DNA of 64,000 nucleotides from Claveliimonas acetigenes (GTDB taxonomy: Bacteria; Bacillota; Clostridia; Lachnospirales; Lachnospiraceae): positions 310,001-374,000 of the forward strand of contig NZ_JAOQJU010000001.1 of the NCBI RefSeq assembly GCF_025567385.1, read 5' to 3'. The translations under genes were made by a program, and so were the position numbers. The first letter of the stretch is position 1. Each line of letters opens with the position of its first letter. Positions 17,229 to 26,651 of this stretch are shown piece by piece. The notes under the pieces are model-generated. The model was given only the letters and a program-made list of their open reading frames with translations. It searched no databases and was not told the origin of the DNA.

Positions 17229-18459
17229 TATAGGATTGAAATTGTTAGCTTTTGTCATTGCTTTCCTACTGTGGCTGTTTGTTGTAAATACGGATGATCC
17301 GATTATTGATCAGGTGTATAAAAATATAACGGTGACGGTGGAACATGAAGAAGTCATTACGCAGGCAGAGACAAAGAAAACATATCAGATTGTTGATAAT
17401 ACGCAGGCGGTAGACGTTACAGTAACGGCGAAGCGTTCTGTGCTGAACAAAATAAAAGCGGAAGATATTGTGGCAATAGCAGATATGAAGGAACTGCATT
17501 TGGATTCGATGGTGCCGATCGAAGTGCAGATTCCGGGCTATGAAGATTCTTATGAAGAGGTGGTGACTAATCCGCGCAACTTGCAGGTGAAGATTGAGGA
17601 AAATGTAAGTAAGACGCTACCGATTACGCCGACGACGACAGGAACGGTCCGAGACGGATATTTTTTGGGTGAAGTGAAGGCAGATCCGGAAAAAGTTACG
17701 CTGAATGGGCCGGAATCCATTATTAATACGATTACGAAAGTGGTTGCGGAGGTGAGCGTGTCCGGCCTCTCACAGGATGCAAACCTGGAATCATCTATTA
17801 TTTTATACAATTCCGATAATGAAGTGATTGATCAGTCGCGGCTTGGCAATAATCTTGGAAATATCGGAGTCAGTGTGCATGTTAGCCTTCTGAAGGTTAA
17901 ATCGGTGCCTGTTTCCGTGGATACTTCCGGCATCGTCGCAGAAGATGGATTTTCTATTGCGGATATTGTTTATGAACCGCAGGAAATTCAGATTGCAGGA
18001 GAGGAGGAAGTGCTGGAATCGCTTTCTGCTATTGAAATTCCCGCGGAAGCATTTGATACGGAACCTGTATCTAAGAAGACGGAGATGACAATAGATATTA
18101 AGCCATATCTGCCGGATGATGTGAAGCTTGTAGATGAGAATGGCAATAATATTCTGGTAACAGTCTCTGTTGAAAAGGATGGGACAAAGAGCTTCAATCT
18201 CCCGATAGGCTCGATTTCCGTAAAGAATTTGAGCGATAGCCTTAAAATGAGTTTTGCCACTCAGGACGATCTGGAAGTGCATGTGCGGGGGAAAAAAGAG
18301 GTTTTAGAAAACTTTTCCATTGAACAGGCGGCAAGCATAGATTTGAAGGATTTGGACGAAGCCGGGGAATATACTGTACCGGTGAAAATAAATCTTCCAA
18401 GCGGGTGTACATTAGAGGGTGACGTGGAAATTGCAGTGAAGCTGGAAGAAAAGCAATAA
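17206..18459 (+). CDS. cdaR: CdaR, YbbR-domain regulator of CdaA
   Basis: This 417-residue protein has one N-terminal membrane helix (LKLLAFVIAFLLWLFVVN) and about four extracytoplasmic YbbR repeats, recognisable by their VTVxGxxxVL or VxLNGPESII-like starts and LPI/VPV strands. CdaR proteins bind CdaA and tune its activity. It overlaps cdaA by 23 bases. In many Firmicutes glmM follows cdaR; here an HPr gene follows 17 bases later. Confidence 0.92.
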   Translation: MKKSLTNNIGLKLLAFVIAFLLWLFVVNTDDPIIDQVYKNITVTVEHEEVITQAETKKTYQIVDNTQAVDVTVTAKRSVLNKIKAEDIVAIADMKELHLDSMVPIEVQIPGYEDSYEEVVTNPRNLQVKIEENVSKTLPITPTTTGTVRDGYFLGEVKADPEKVTLNGPESIINTITKVVAEVSVSGLSQDANLESSIILYNSDNEVIDQSRLGNNLGNIGVSVHVSLLKVKSVPVSVDTSGIVAEDGFSIADIVYEPQEIQIAGEEEVLESLSAIEIPAEAFDTEPVSKKTEMTIDIKPYLPDDVKLVDENGNNILVTVSVEKDGTKSFNLPIGSISVKNLSDSLKMSFATQDDLEVHVRGKKEVLENFSIEQAASIDLKDLDEAGEYTVPVKINLPSGCTLEGDVEIAVKLEEKQ

Positions 18460-18476
18460 GTAAATGGAGGGAAATT

Positions 18477-18740
18477 ATGGTTAGCAAAAAGGTTAAAATT
18501 ATCAACCCTACAGGCCTTCATTTAAGACCTGCCGGCATGTTTTGCAACACAGCGGTAAAATTTAAAAGCAAGGTTCTTTTTCAGCATGGTACGACACAGG
18601 CGAATGCTAAGAGTGTGCTGAGTGTGCTTGGCGCATGCGTGAAACAGGGAGATGAGATTGAGCTGATCTGTGAAGGAGAGGATGAAGGAGAGGCTCTTGC
18701 AGCGATGGTAAGTGCGGTTGAGGATGGGCTTGGTGAGTAA
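18477..18740 (+). CDS. HPr-family phosphocarrier protein
   Basis: This is an 87-residue HPr fold with the phosphorylatable His15 in PTGLHLRPAGMF and a regulatory Ser46 in QANAKSVLSVLG, so both PTS transfer and HPr-kinase regulation look possible. Compared with classical ptsH the region around His15 is slightly divergent, so this may be ptsH itself or a catabolite-repression (Crh-like) paralogue with the histidine retained. No ptsI is adjacent. The ribosome site is AAATGGAGGG. It ends the cda transcription unit and a hairpin follows. Confidence 0.85.
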   Translation: MVSKKVKIINPTGLHLRPAGMFCNTAVKFKSKVLFQHGTTQANAKSVLSVLGACVKQGDEIELICEGEDEGEALAAMVSAVEDGLGE

Positions 18741-18759
18741 AAATGATTCATTAGCAGAG

Positions 18760-18797
18760 CAGGCATTTTGCGGCAATATCACAGAATGCCTGTTTCT
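18760..18797 (+). terminator. Probable terminator after the HPr gene
   Basis: CAGGCATT (18760-18767) and AATGCCTG (18785-18792) form a stem with a 17-base loop followed by TTTCT. The long loop makes it a moderate candidate, but a new promoter starts immediately behind it. Confidence 0.5.
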
Positions 18798-18800
18798 GTG

Positions 18801-18829
18801 TTGATTATAGCGTTTGAAGTGCATATAGA
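18801..18829 (+). promoter_or_regulatory. Promoter of the OpgB/LtaS-like gene
   Basis: TTGATT (18801-18806), 17 bases, TATAGA (18824-18829), placed 22 bases before the start codon region. Confidence 0.55.
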
Positions 18830-18850
18830 AGAAATTGGAGAGTACATGAA

Positions 18851-20671
18851 ATGAATAAATTGAAAAAAGCTTTTGTTCTGGTCGGTATGGTGACTGCTGT
18901 TCCGATCACGGTAATAGCGTTGCTTGTGGTTTTTAGCATCCAGTGGATGTTTCATACATGGAGCAATTTGACAATGGAAGAATTGATGTTTCATTTACAG
19001 GCTCCGCTGGAAGGTACAAATGAAGGGATGATTGTGGATTACTTGAATACTTGTGCTGTTCCGGCAATCCTGATACTGCTTACGATGATTCTGATATTAC
19101 TTAGCTGCCGGAAGCAGAAGAAATGTTTTTGGATTACACTTATATCAGTAGTGGTTTCTGTTTCGGCTATGGCGACATCGGTGAGAGCTGCGTGGAACAA
19201 ACTGGATGTTGGAGGATATACAGAATCTCAAAGCACATACTCGACTTTTGTTGACGATTATTATGTGGATCCGGCTGGGGTTGAAATTACTTTTCCGGAA
19301 CAAAAGAGGAACCTTATTTACATATTTCTTGAATCCATGGAAACTACTTATACGGATATAGAGAATGGAGGAGGGTTTGAAGAAAATTTCATACCGGAGC
19401 TGACAAAACTGGCACAGGAAAATGAAGATTTTTCGGGAAATGATAATCAGTTAAACGGCGGCTATCCAATGCCGGGAGCAACTTGGACAATGGGAGCAAT
19501 GTTTGCACAGACGTCGGGGCTTCCGCTGAATATTCCGATTGACGATAATGCTATGAATACGCAGGATTCTTTTTTTGAAGGAGCTGTTACGCTGGGAGAT
19601 ATTCTGGAAGATGCCGGGTATTCGCAGACTTTAATGATTGGTTCAGAAGCTGATTTTGGGGGAAGGAAGCTTTATTTTACAGAGCATGGCAACTATGATA
19701 TACTAGATTTTAATTATGCACATGACAATAATCTGATTCCTCAGGATTACCGGGTGTGGTGGGGCTATGAAGACGAAAAACTTTTTGGATTTGCAAAAGA
19801 AAAATTGCTCGAGCTGGCAGATGGAGAAAGCCCGTTCAACTTTACGATGCTGACAGTTGATACTCATTTTGAAGATGGATATGTCTGCCAGAGTTGTCCG
19901 GATACGTTTGGCGACAATCAATATGCAAATGTCATGGCATGTTCAAGCAGACAGGTTGCCGAATTTATTGAATGGATACAGGAACAGCCGTTTTATGAAA
20001 ATACGACGATAGTTCTGGCGGGGGATCATTTAACTATGGACAGCGATTTCTGTGAGGATGTTGATGAAGATTATGTAAGAAAAACTTATGTTTCCTACAT
20101 AAATTCTGCAGTTGAAACAGAGAATAACACAGAGAGACGGGAATACACAACATTTGATATGTTCCCGACAGTACTTGGAAGTATAGGAGTACAAATAGAA
20201 GGAGAAAGGCTGGGACTGGGAACGAATCTGTTCTCAAATACACAGACTTTATCTGAACGATTTGGAAATGAAAAAATTTCCGAAGAGGTTACTAAAAAGT
20301 CTAAATTGATAGAAGAGTTATCAGACATAAAAGAAGAAACAAGTGAGACGGTAACCGAAGAAATAGAGCCGACTGCAGTAATTACTGCGGGCACTTATGA
20401 TTTTACTACGGGAAATCTGCCGGTAATAATAAGTCAGATTCAGGATGCGCCGGACACGATCCAGTCAGTGAAGATTGCAGTGTGGACACAGGAGGATCAG
20501 AGCGATCTTCAATGGATTCAGACAGGCATGGATGAGAATGGAAATTTTGCCGTAGATGTTAATATAGCCGGTTTTAATTATAGAGAAGGAATGTATTATA
20601 TTGTTGCATTTTTGGAAGATGATGCGGGAAATTTGTATACAATTGGCGGAACTATAGGTTTCGTCGATTGA
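18851..20671 (+). CDS. OpgB/LtaS-like membrane phosphoglycerol transferase with GBS-Bsp-like domain
   Basis: This 606-residue protein has N-terminal membrane helices (residues 8-32 and 68-115). An extracellular sulfatase-fold domain follows: NLIYIFLESMETTY with the metal-binding Glu, the nucleophile region GATWTMGAMFAQTSGLPL, VDTHFEDG and AGDHLTMDSDF. The spacing is closer to OpgB/MdoB than to LtaS. These enzymes transfer phosphoglycerol from phosphatidylglycerol to glycans or teichoic acids. A Glu/Lys/Thr-rich linker leads to a C-terminal module of about 90 residues (IQSVKIAVWTQEDQSDLQWI, then GMYYIVAFLEDDAGN) resembling the GBS Bsp-like repeat. It probably decorates a wall glycan with glycerophosphate. 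Confident in class, not in substrate. Confidence 0.82.
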   Translation: MNKLKKAFVLVGMVTAVPITVIALLVVFSIQWMFHTWSNLTMEELMFHLQAPLEGTNEGMIVDYLNTCAVPAILILLTMILILLSCRKQKKCFWITLISVVVSVSAMATSVRAAWNKLDVGGYTESQSTYSTFVDDYYVDPAGVEITFPEQKRNLIYIFLESMETTYTDIENGGGFEENFIPELTKLAQENEDFSGNDNQLNGGYPMPGATWTMGAMFAQTSGLPLNIPIDDNAMNTQDSFFEGAVTLGDILEDAGYSQTLMIGSEADFGGRKLYFTEHGNYDILDFNYAHDNNLIPQDYRVWWGYEDEKLFGFAKEKLLELADGESPFNFTMLTVDTHFEDGYVCQSCPDTFGDNQYANVMACSSRQVAEFIEWIQEQPFYENTTIVLAGDHLTMDSDFCEDVDEDYVRKTYVSYINSAVETENNTERREYTTFDMFPTVLGSIGVQIEGERLGLGTNLFSNTQTLSERFGNEKISEEVTKKSKLIEELSDIKEETSETVTEEIEPTAVITAGTYDFTTGNLPVIISQIQDAPDTIQSVKIAVWTQEDQSDLQWIQTGMDENGNFAVDVNIAGFNYREGMYYIVAFLEDDAGNLYTIGGTIGFVD

Positions 20672-20716
20672 TTATAAATTATAATGAAAGAACACATTTA
20701 AAGAAAGGGAATACGT

Positions 20717-21625
20717 ATGAAAAAAATAACATTGGTTATCATGGCAGCTGGAATTGGCAGCCGTTTTGGAGGCGGAATTAAGCAGTTGGAACCTGTGGGA
20801 CCTAATGGTGAAATTATCATGGATTATTCTATTTATGATGCTTTGGAAGCAGGGTTTAACAAAGTTGTTTTTGTGCTCAGAAAAGATTTGGAAAAAGATT
20901 TTAAAGAAATTATTGGAAAAAGGATTGAGGATAAAGTCGAAGTGGAGTATGCATTCCAGGAGTTGAACGATATTCCGGGTGAATATCTTTACAAGTTCAA
21001 AGGGCGAATGAAGCCATGGGGAACAGGACAGGCGATTTTGTGCTGTAAAGACGTAGTAAAGGAGCCGTTTCTTGTAATTAATGCGGATGATTATTATGGA
21101 AAGGAAGCCTACAAGGTAGCTTATGAATATCTTACAGGAACAGAGGGCGGCAAGCAGCTGGAAGCATGCATGGTTGGTTTTGTTTTAAAAAATACACTGA
21201 GTGATAATGGCGGTGTTACGAGAGGAGTCTGCAAGGTTGGCGACAGCAGGATGCTGACAGATATCGTAGAAGTCCACAATATTATCAAAACTCCCGATGG
21301 AGCCGGAGTAGAGACAGATGACGGAGTGAAGCCAATAGATATTAATTCGGAGGTGTCTATGAATATGTGGGGGCTCACGCCGGACTTTTTCCGGATACTG
21401 GAAAATGGATTCCGCCAATTCCTTGAAGAGACGCCGGCAGATGATCTGAAGGCAGAATATTTGCTGCCAACGATTATCGGAGATTTGTTAAAAGAAAATA
21501 AAATACAGGTAAAAGTATTACAGTCAAAAGATAAATGGTTTGGAGTAACCTATAAGGAGGATAAAAAAGAAGTTACCGAGGCGATTAAAGAATTGATTCG
21601 CTCCGGTTTGTATCAAAATTATTGA
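20717..21625 (+). CDS. Sugar-1-phosphate nucleotidyltransferase-family protein
   Basis: A 302-residue NTP_transferase fold with the N-terminal signature TLVIMAAGIGSRFGGGIKQL, a VINADDYYG metal-binding segment and PWGTGQAIL. It is more divergent than RfbA or GalU, so the nucleotide and sugar cannot be read from the sequence. It starts at ATG 20717 after AAAGAAAGGGAA and is followed 28 bases later by an SLH glucosaminidase in the same direction. It may supply an activated sugar for the envelope polymers made nearby. Confidence 0.8.
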   Translation: MKKITLVIMAAGIGSRFGGGIKQLEPVGPNGEIIMDYSIYDALEAGFNKVVFVLRKDLEKDFKEIIGKRIEDKVEVEYAFQELNDIPGEYLYKFKGRMKPWGTGQAILCCKDVVKEPFLVINADDYYGKEAYKVAYEYLTGTEGGKQLEACMVGFVLKNTLSDNGGVTRGVCKVGDSRMLTDIVEVHNIIKTPDGAGVETDDGVKPIDINSEVSMNMWGLTPDFFRILENGFRQFLEETPADDLKAEYLLPTIIGDLLKENKIQVKVLQSKDKWFGVTYKEDKKEVTEAIKELIRSGLYQNY

Positions 21626-21653
21626 TTTGCATTAGGGGCCAGGGTGATAACAT

Positions 21654-23648
21654 ATGATAAGAAAAAATAAAATCGGTTTCATGAGCATTTGTATTTGTCT
21701 CGGAATTCTGTTGGGGTTGGGAATGAATGCCAGAGCCGAAGAATATCGTGAAAAAACCGTGACTGCCATGGATGAAAATGGAAACATTTATGAAGTGGGA
21801 GAAGAAAGTGACTTAGAAAAGGAAGATGCGGAGATATCTGTATTTAGCCTGGAAGAAAGTGGGAAAGTCGTTAATTTTAATACGAAGGGCAGTGTGCTTA
21901 CAGAGTATTTAGAAGATTCGACCAGAATTGAAGGATATACCTGCGGAGCGTATGCGGCAGATGCCGCTTATCTGGGTGAATATGACGGAAAAGTGAAGTT
22001 TTTGCTGGGCGGCGTCGTTGGCTGGGTGAGTGCATCAGAAGTGCAGGTGCTTGACAGGGCATCCGTCAGTTCGGTGAGTTATTATACGGTGAATAACGGA
22101 AGGTTAATACATAAAATTACTGCGAATGTTCAGAATGATTCCTATGTATCAACACTTGATAACGGTCCTGCGCCTTCCTATCTGTCAGAGGGGAAGAAAT
22201 ACTATAGTTATGATGGACATTATTTCTATCCTGAAGGACAGTGGAATATTATGCAGGATGATTATTATTACGCTTCAAGAGAGAGGGCGTTAAACGCAGA
22301 TTCTCCATTTTATAATTATTTTCAATTTCTTCCAATTAGAAGCCGCACGAATTATTCGGCGTCTGAACTGGGAAAGATGATTAATGACAGAGTTTCCTCA
22401 ACTTCCAAAATGAAAAATATTGGAAGTGCTATGGTGGAAAAGCAGAATACATATGGCGTAAATGCACTGATTATGACAGGAATTGCTGCAAATGAGAGCG
22501 CGTGGGGGGCAAGCAGCATTGCTCAAAATAAAAATAATCTGTTTGGATTGAATGCGGTAGATTCTTCCCCCGGACAGAGTGCAAACTATTTTGCCAGTGT
22601 GGAACAGTGTGTAAAGGAGTTTGCAGATACCTGGATGTCCAGGGGATATCTGTATCCGGATGATTGGAGATATTTTGGCGGATTTCTGGGGAACAAAGCA
22701 AGCGGGCTCAACGTAAAATATGCTTCTGACCCATACTGGGGTGAAAAAGCAGCCGCTGTAGCATGGACTCTGGATAAAGCCGGTAATAATATTGATCAGT
22801 ATCAATATACGATTGGAATTAAGGGAACGGAAAGACGGACAAATTCGCATGAAAATGTAAATGTCCGTGCACAGAGCAATACGGAATGTACAGTGTTGTA
22901 TAAAACAGGAGAGCAGAAGGAATCTGCAGTTCTTATTCTGGACAGTACTCCGGAAAATGGATTTTATAAGATTCAGAGCGATGGTGTGCTAACCAGCAGC
23001 AGAAACGGTATAACGAAAGAAACCGGTCAGTATTCTTTTAGCAGTATGTATGCTTATATATCAGCAGAATATGTTGATATTGTCAGCAGTGGCACAGAAG
23101 GATTTCGGGATGTAAAGACCGGAGACTGGTATTATGATGCTGTTATGTATGTGTATGAAAAAGGAATTATGACGGGGCTTAATGCCCAGTTGTTCGGAGC
23201 ATCCCAGAATTTGGCGAGAGCACAGTTTGCTGTTGTTCTGCATCGTATAGAGGGAGAACCCCAGAGTTCATGGTCAGATGTGTTCCCGGACGTGCCGCAG
23301 GGAATCTGGTATACGGATGCCGTTTCCTGGGCAGCTGAAAAGGGAATTGTACGGGGATATGAAGCGACAGGATTATTTGGCCCTGCTGACTTCATTAACC
23401 GGGAACAATTTGTAACAATGATGTATCGATATGCTTTGATGAAAGGCTATGATACCGGTGCGCGGGCAGATATCAGCGGATATCCTGATGCGTCAGATGT
23501 GAATGAGTTTGCGCAGGATGCAGTAAAGTGGGCGGTTGCCTGTGGAATGATACAGGGAGACAATGGATATCTGAATCCGCAGGGTTATGCGAATAGAGCG
23601 GAATGTGCAACGATTATTCAGCGTTTTATTGAAGCATTTGAAAATTAG
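21654..23648 (+). CDS. SLH-anchored GH73 glucosaminidase
   Basis: This is a 664-residue secreted wall hydrolase. The signal peptide spans residues 1-28 (ending MNARAEE). An SH3-like region of about 150 residues precedes an N-acetylglucosaminidase (GH73-type) domain with catalytic Glu281 in GIAANESAWGASSIAQN and a WGEKAAAVAWTLDKAG segment. A linker follows, then three C-terminal SLH modules from about residue 480 (FRDVKTGDWYYDAV, WYTDAVSWAAEKGIVRGY, NPQGYANRAECATII). SLH modules bind pyruvylated secondary wall polymer. It probably cleaves glycan strands during growth or separation. The gene lies between the nucleotidyltransferase and a second SLH protein. Confidence 0.9.
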   Translation: MIRKNKIGFMSICICLGILLGLGMNARAEEYREKTVTAMDENGNIYEVGEESDLEKEDAEISVFSLEESGKVVNFNTKGSVLTEYLEDSTRIEGYTCGAYAADAAYLGEYDGKVKFLLGGVVGWVSASEVQVLDRASVSSVSYYTVNNGRLIHKITANVQNDSYVSTLDNGPAPSYLSEGKKYYSYDGHYFYPEGQWNIMQDDYYYASRERALNADSPFYNYFQFLPIRSRTNYSASELGKMINDRVSSTSKMKNIGSAMVEKQNTYGVNALIMTGIAANESAWGASSIAQNKNNLFGLNAVDSSPGQSANYFASVEQCVKEFADTWMSRGYLYPDDWRYFGGFLGNKASGLNVKYASDPYWGEKAAAVAWTLDKAGNNIDQYQYTIGIKGTERRTNSHENVNVRAQSNTECTVLYKTGEQKESAVLILDSTPENGFYKIQSDGVLTSSRNGITKETGQYSFSSMYAYISAEYVDIVSSGTEGFRDVKTGDWYYDAVMYVYEKGIMTGLNAQLFGASQNLARAQFAVVLHRIEGEPQSSWSDVFPDVPQGIWYTDAVSWAAEKGIVRGYEATGLFGPADFINREQFVTMMYRYALMKGYDTGARADISGYPDASDVNEFAQDAVKWAVACGMIQGDNGYLNPQGYANRAECATIIQRFIEAFEN

Positions 23649-23658
23649 TTTAGGGCGG

Positions 23659-25515
23659 ATGGATATGGTACGTAAGAAGAAAAAGGTAAGATGCATAGCG
23701 GCTGTTTTGGTTATCGGGGCGCTGCTTTGTGAGAGATATATGCCTGTTCAGGCAAAAACAGTGCCTGAAAATTATGAACAGGGCGAGATTCTGGTATTAT
23801 ATGAAGAAGGAGTACAGATATCTGAAATAATAGAAGATGTGCCTGACGAGGTGGAGAGAACGGAGGTTCTGGCAGAATCCGGGGATGAAGCAATTGCGTT
23901 GGTTCAGTTTCAGGAAGATGTGGCGGTAGATGAGGCCGTAAAGGAATATGAAAAAAAGGACGGCGTGCTGGCTGTAACGCCGAATTATATTTTGGAACTG
24001 AATGAGACAGAAGTGCCGGATGATCCGGGAATAACCGATCAGCAGTATTTGTCAAAGGTTTGTGCAGAAGAAGCATGGGAGTATTACGGGCAGATGATAC
24101 ATGAAAAAGTCCGCGTTGCTGTTCTGGATACGGGGGCTGATATCCATCATCCGGATCTGCAGAATATCATTAATCTTGAGGTGAGTGGGGAAGTGCTGGA
24201 TAAGAACGGCACCATGGGCCCTCTTCAGGGAGATGATTATATCAATGGTACGTATTCATCATCAGGAACGGGGCATGGAACCCATGTTTGTGGAATTTTA
24301 GCTGCCGAGGCCAATAATCAGCAGGGAATTGCGGGAGTTGGAAGCTGTCTTGATAATTCGGCGATTGAACTGATGGTAATTGATATTTTCTCAAATGTTA
24401 AGACAACAAACATGGCGTATCTCATCTATGGTATGGAGTATGCTGCCGAACAAGGGGCAAAAGTTATTAATTTAAGTCTGGGTGTGGATAAAAACCGAAT
24501 AGATGATACAGTTTTGAAAGCTGAATGCGACAGGCTGAAGGAAAACAATATTACGCTGGTGTGCGCGGCCGGAAATGATGGAACCAGTGATAAAGGACAA
24601 GTGCAGGAAGTTCCCTGTGATTATGATTCAACAGTTGGTGTTGCTGCGGTAGATGCAGAAAATCAGCGAGCTTCTTTTTCGAATTATGGAACGAAAAAAG
24701 ATATTGCGGCACCGGGAGTGAATATATACAGTACATTAAAAACCTCTTCTTATGGAAAAAAGAGCGGAACATCTATGGCTGCACCTATTGTTTCAGCGGC
24801 AGCCGGCATGATATATGCACTTAGGCCTGATATTACAACGGCAGAGGTCAAGGAGATTTTGAAGAAGACCGCCGATCGGATTCCTGATGAAGATATGCAG
24901 GAAATCGGTGTTTTAAATTGTGAGAGCGCATTGAAAGCCACAGGGGGAAAGGTATGGCTGCCTTTTAAGGATGTTGCCGTAAACAGTTGGTATTATGATC
25001 ATGTTGCTTATATATATAAGCAGGAAATAATGACAGGACTGACGGATACTATTTTTGGACCGGAAGATGGTCTTGTAAGAGCACAGTTTGCTATGATTCT
25101 TTATCGTCTGGTTGGAGAACCCGAGGCACTTTATATGTGGACATTTCCGGATGTAGGAGAAAATGAATGGTATACGGATGCGGTAGCCTGGGCCGGAGAG
25201 TGTGGAGTAATAACCGGTTATACGAACAATGGCTGTTTTGGACCGAATGATCTGATTAACCGTGAACAGCTTGCCGTTATGTTATACCGTTATACAAAGA
25301 TTCAGGAAAGCGATATGGGACCTGTTGATTATAGTGAGATGGAACGGTTTGAAGATTCGGCTTCTGTTAGTGATTTCGCCAAAGACGCGGTAGCCTGGGC
25401 AGTAAATGCAGGAATTATACAGGGAGATAATGGGAGAATAAATCCACAGGGAAATGCAAGCCGTGCAGAATGCGCAACAATGACAGAGCGGTTTTTGAAG
25501 GTGATTGGAAGATGA
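23659..25515 (+). CDS. SLH-anchored subtilisin-like (S8) protease
   Basis: A secreted protease of about 618 residues. A signal peptide (VRCIAAVLVIGALLC...VQAKT) precedes a propeptide-like region ending near VTPNYILELNET. The S8 catalytic domain has Asp157 (VLDTGAD), His206 (GHGTHVCG) and Ser372 (GTSMAAP). Three C-terminal SLH modules follow (NSWYYDHVAYIYKQEIMTGL, EWYTDAVAWAGECGVITGY, NPQGNASRAECATM). ATG 23659 is preferred because the longer frame overlaps the previous gene; a second ATG at 23665 is possible. It could process other surface proteins. Its stop overlaps the next gene as ATGA. Confidence 0.9.
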   Translation: MDMVRKKKKVRCIAAVLVIGALLCERYMPVQAKTVPENYEQGEILVLYEEGVQISEIIEDVPDEVERTEVLAESGDEAIALVQFQEDVAVDEAVKEYEKKDGVLAVTPNYILELNETEVPDDPGITDQQYLSKVCAEEAWEYYGQMIHEKVRVAVLDTGADIHHPDLQNIINLEVSGEVLDKNGTMGPLQGDDYINGTYSSSGTGHGTHVCGILAAEANNQQGIAGVGSCLDNSAIELMVIDIFSNVKTTNMAYLIYGMEYAAEQGAKVINLSLGVDKNRIDDTVLKAECDRLKENNITLVCAAGNDGTSDKGQVQEVPCDYDSTVGVAAVDAENQRASFSNYGTKKDIAAPGVNIYSTLKTSSYGKKSGTSMAAPIVSAAAGMIYALRPDITTAEVKEILKKTADRIPDEDMQEIGVLNCESALKATGGKVWLPFKDVAVNSWYYDHVAYIYKQEIMTGLTDTIFGPEDGLVRAQFAMILYRLVGEPEALYMWTFPDVGENEWYTDAVAWAGECGVITGYTNNGCFGPNDLINREQLAVMLYRYTKIQESDMGPVDYSEMERFEDSASVSDFAKDAVAWAVNAGIIQGDNGRINPQGNASRAECATMTERFLKVIGR

Positions 25516-26618
25516 AAAAGGTATTGATATATGCATATATGGCGGGAAATCTGGGGGATGATCTGATGGTTCTGGTATTATGTCAAAGATATCCTAATGT
25601 GAACTTCAGACTTTGGGCAGACAAATCTTATAAAAAAAGGTTTCAGCATATCCGTAATTTGAAAGTTTACTCACCGGATGATAAAAAAGTTCTTTTTTGG
25701 AATCGTTTCTGGAATAAAATGAAAAGAAACGATAAAGATATTTTTGGAATGCTGGTAAGAAATTCAGACGCTACTGTGCATGTAGGAGGATCCGTTTATA
25801 TACAGCATGAGAATTATGAAGCAACTTATAATCTCGACAATATGCTGCGAAGTGCAAGTAAAAGAATGTATGTGTGCGGTGCAAATTTTGGACCGTATGA
25901 AGATGAAGAGTATTATAGAAGATATTATGACCTTTTGAAACGGTATGACGGGGTATGCTTTAGAGACCAATATTCTTACCAGTTATTTAAAGAACTGCCG
26001 AATGTGCGGTATGCACCGGATATTGTCTTTAATTATAAGACGCCTGAGAGTAATAAGTGCAGCGAAAAAAGACAGGTACTTTTTTCCGTGATCAGGCTGG
26101 ATGACCGAAAGGGGAAATTTGCAATCAGCCAGTATGCGGAAAATTACAGGCGCTTTATGGTAAAATTAGCGGAGACATATATTCAGAAGGGATATAAAGT
26201 AAAATTTGTTTCTTTCTGTAAAATGCAGGGAGATGAACAGGCAATTTTGCAGATAACAGAAGCTATTTCCCCGGATAAAAAGGAAGAAGTTGATGTTTAT
26301 TTCTACAGAGATAATCTAGCAGAGTGCCTGGAACTTTTTGATGAGTCGGAAGTTGTTGTGGGGACAAGGTTCCATAGTATTATTTTAGGATGGCTGAAAG
26401 GGAAAAAAGTACTTCCAATCGTATATGATAAGAAGACACTTCATGTGTTGGAGGATAATAAATGCCGAAATTATGTGGAACTGGGACAATTGGACCATAT
26501 AGACACGGATAGTTTGCCGGACAAGGCTGAAAGACTTCCGGAAGAGCAGAGAGAATATCTGATCAGAGCGGCAGAGGGGCAGTTTGAAAAATTAAATGAA
26601 TTGCTGGAAGACAGATAA
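25512..26618 (+). CDS. Polysaccharide pyruvyltransferase-family protein (CsaB-like)
   Basis: This 368-residue enzyme of the polysaccharide pyruvyltransferase family has an N-terminal LIYAYMAGNLGDDLMVLVL, a middle HVGGSVYIQ, and the conserved VVGTRFHSIILG near the C-terminus. CsaB members ketal-pyruvylate the secondary wall polymer, which is what SLH modules bind. The gene overlaps the SLH subtilase stop (ATGA) and follows two SLH genes, which fits that role well. The alternative is pyruvylation of the rhamnose polysaccharide made in the same region. The start at 25512 is set by the overlap. Confidence 0.8.
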   Translation: MKKVLIYAYMAGNLGDDLMVLVLCQRYPNVNFRLWADKSYKKRFQHIRNLKVYSPDDKKVLFWNRFWNKMKRNDKDIFGMLVRNSDATVHVGGSVYIQHENYEATYNLDNMLRSASKRMYVCGANFGPYEDEEYYRRYYDLLKRYDGVCFRDQYSYQLFKELPNVRYAPDIVFNYKTPESNKCSEKRQVLFSVIRLDDRKGKFAISQYAENYRRFMVKLAETYIQKGYKVKFVSFCKMQGDEQAILQITEAISPDKKEEVDVYFYRDNLAECLELFDESEVVVGTRFHSIILGWLKGKKVLPIVYDKKTLHVLEDNKCRNYVELGQLDHIDTDSLPDKAERLPEEQREYLIRAAEGQFEKLNELLEDR

Positions 26619-26651
26619 CTTTATTTTAATTATGTGAGAGGAAGAGTAGAG

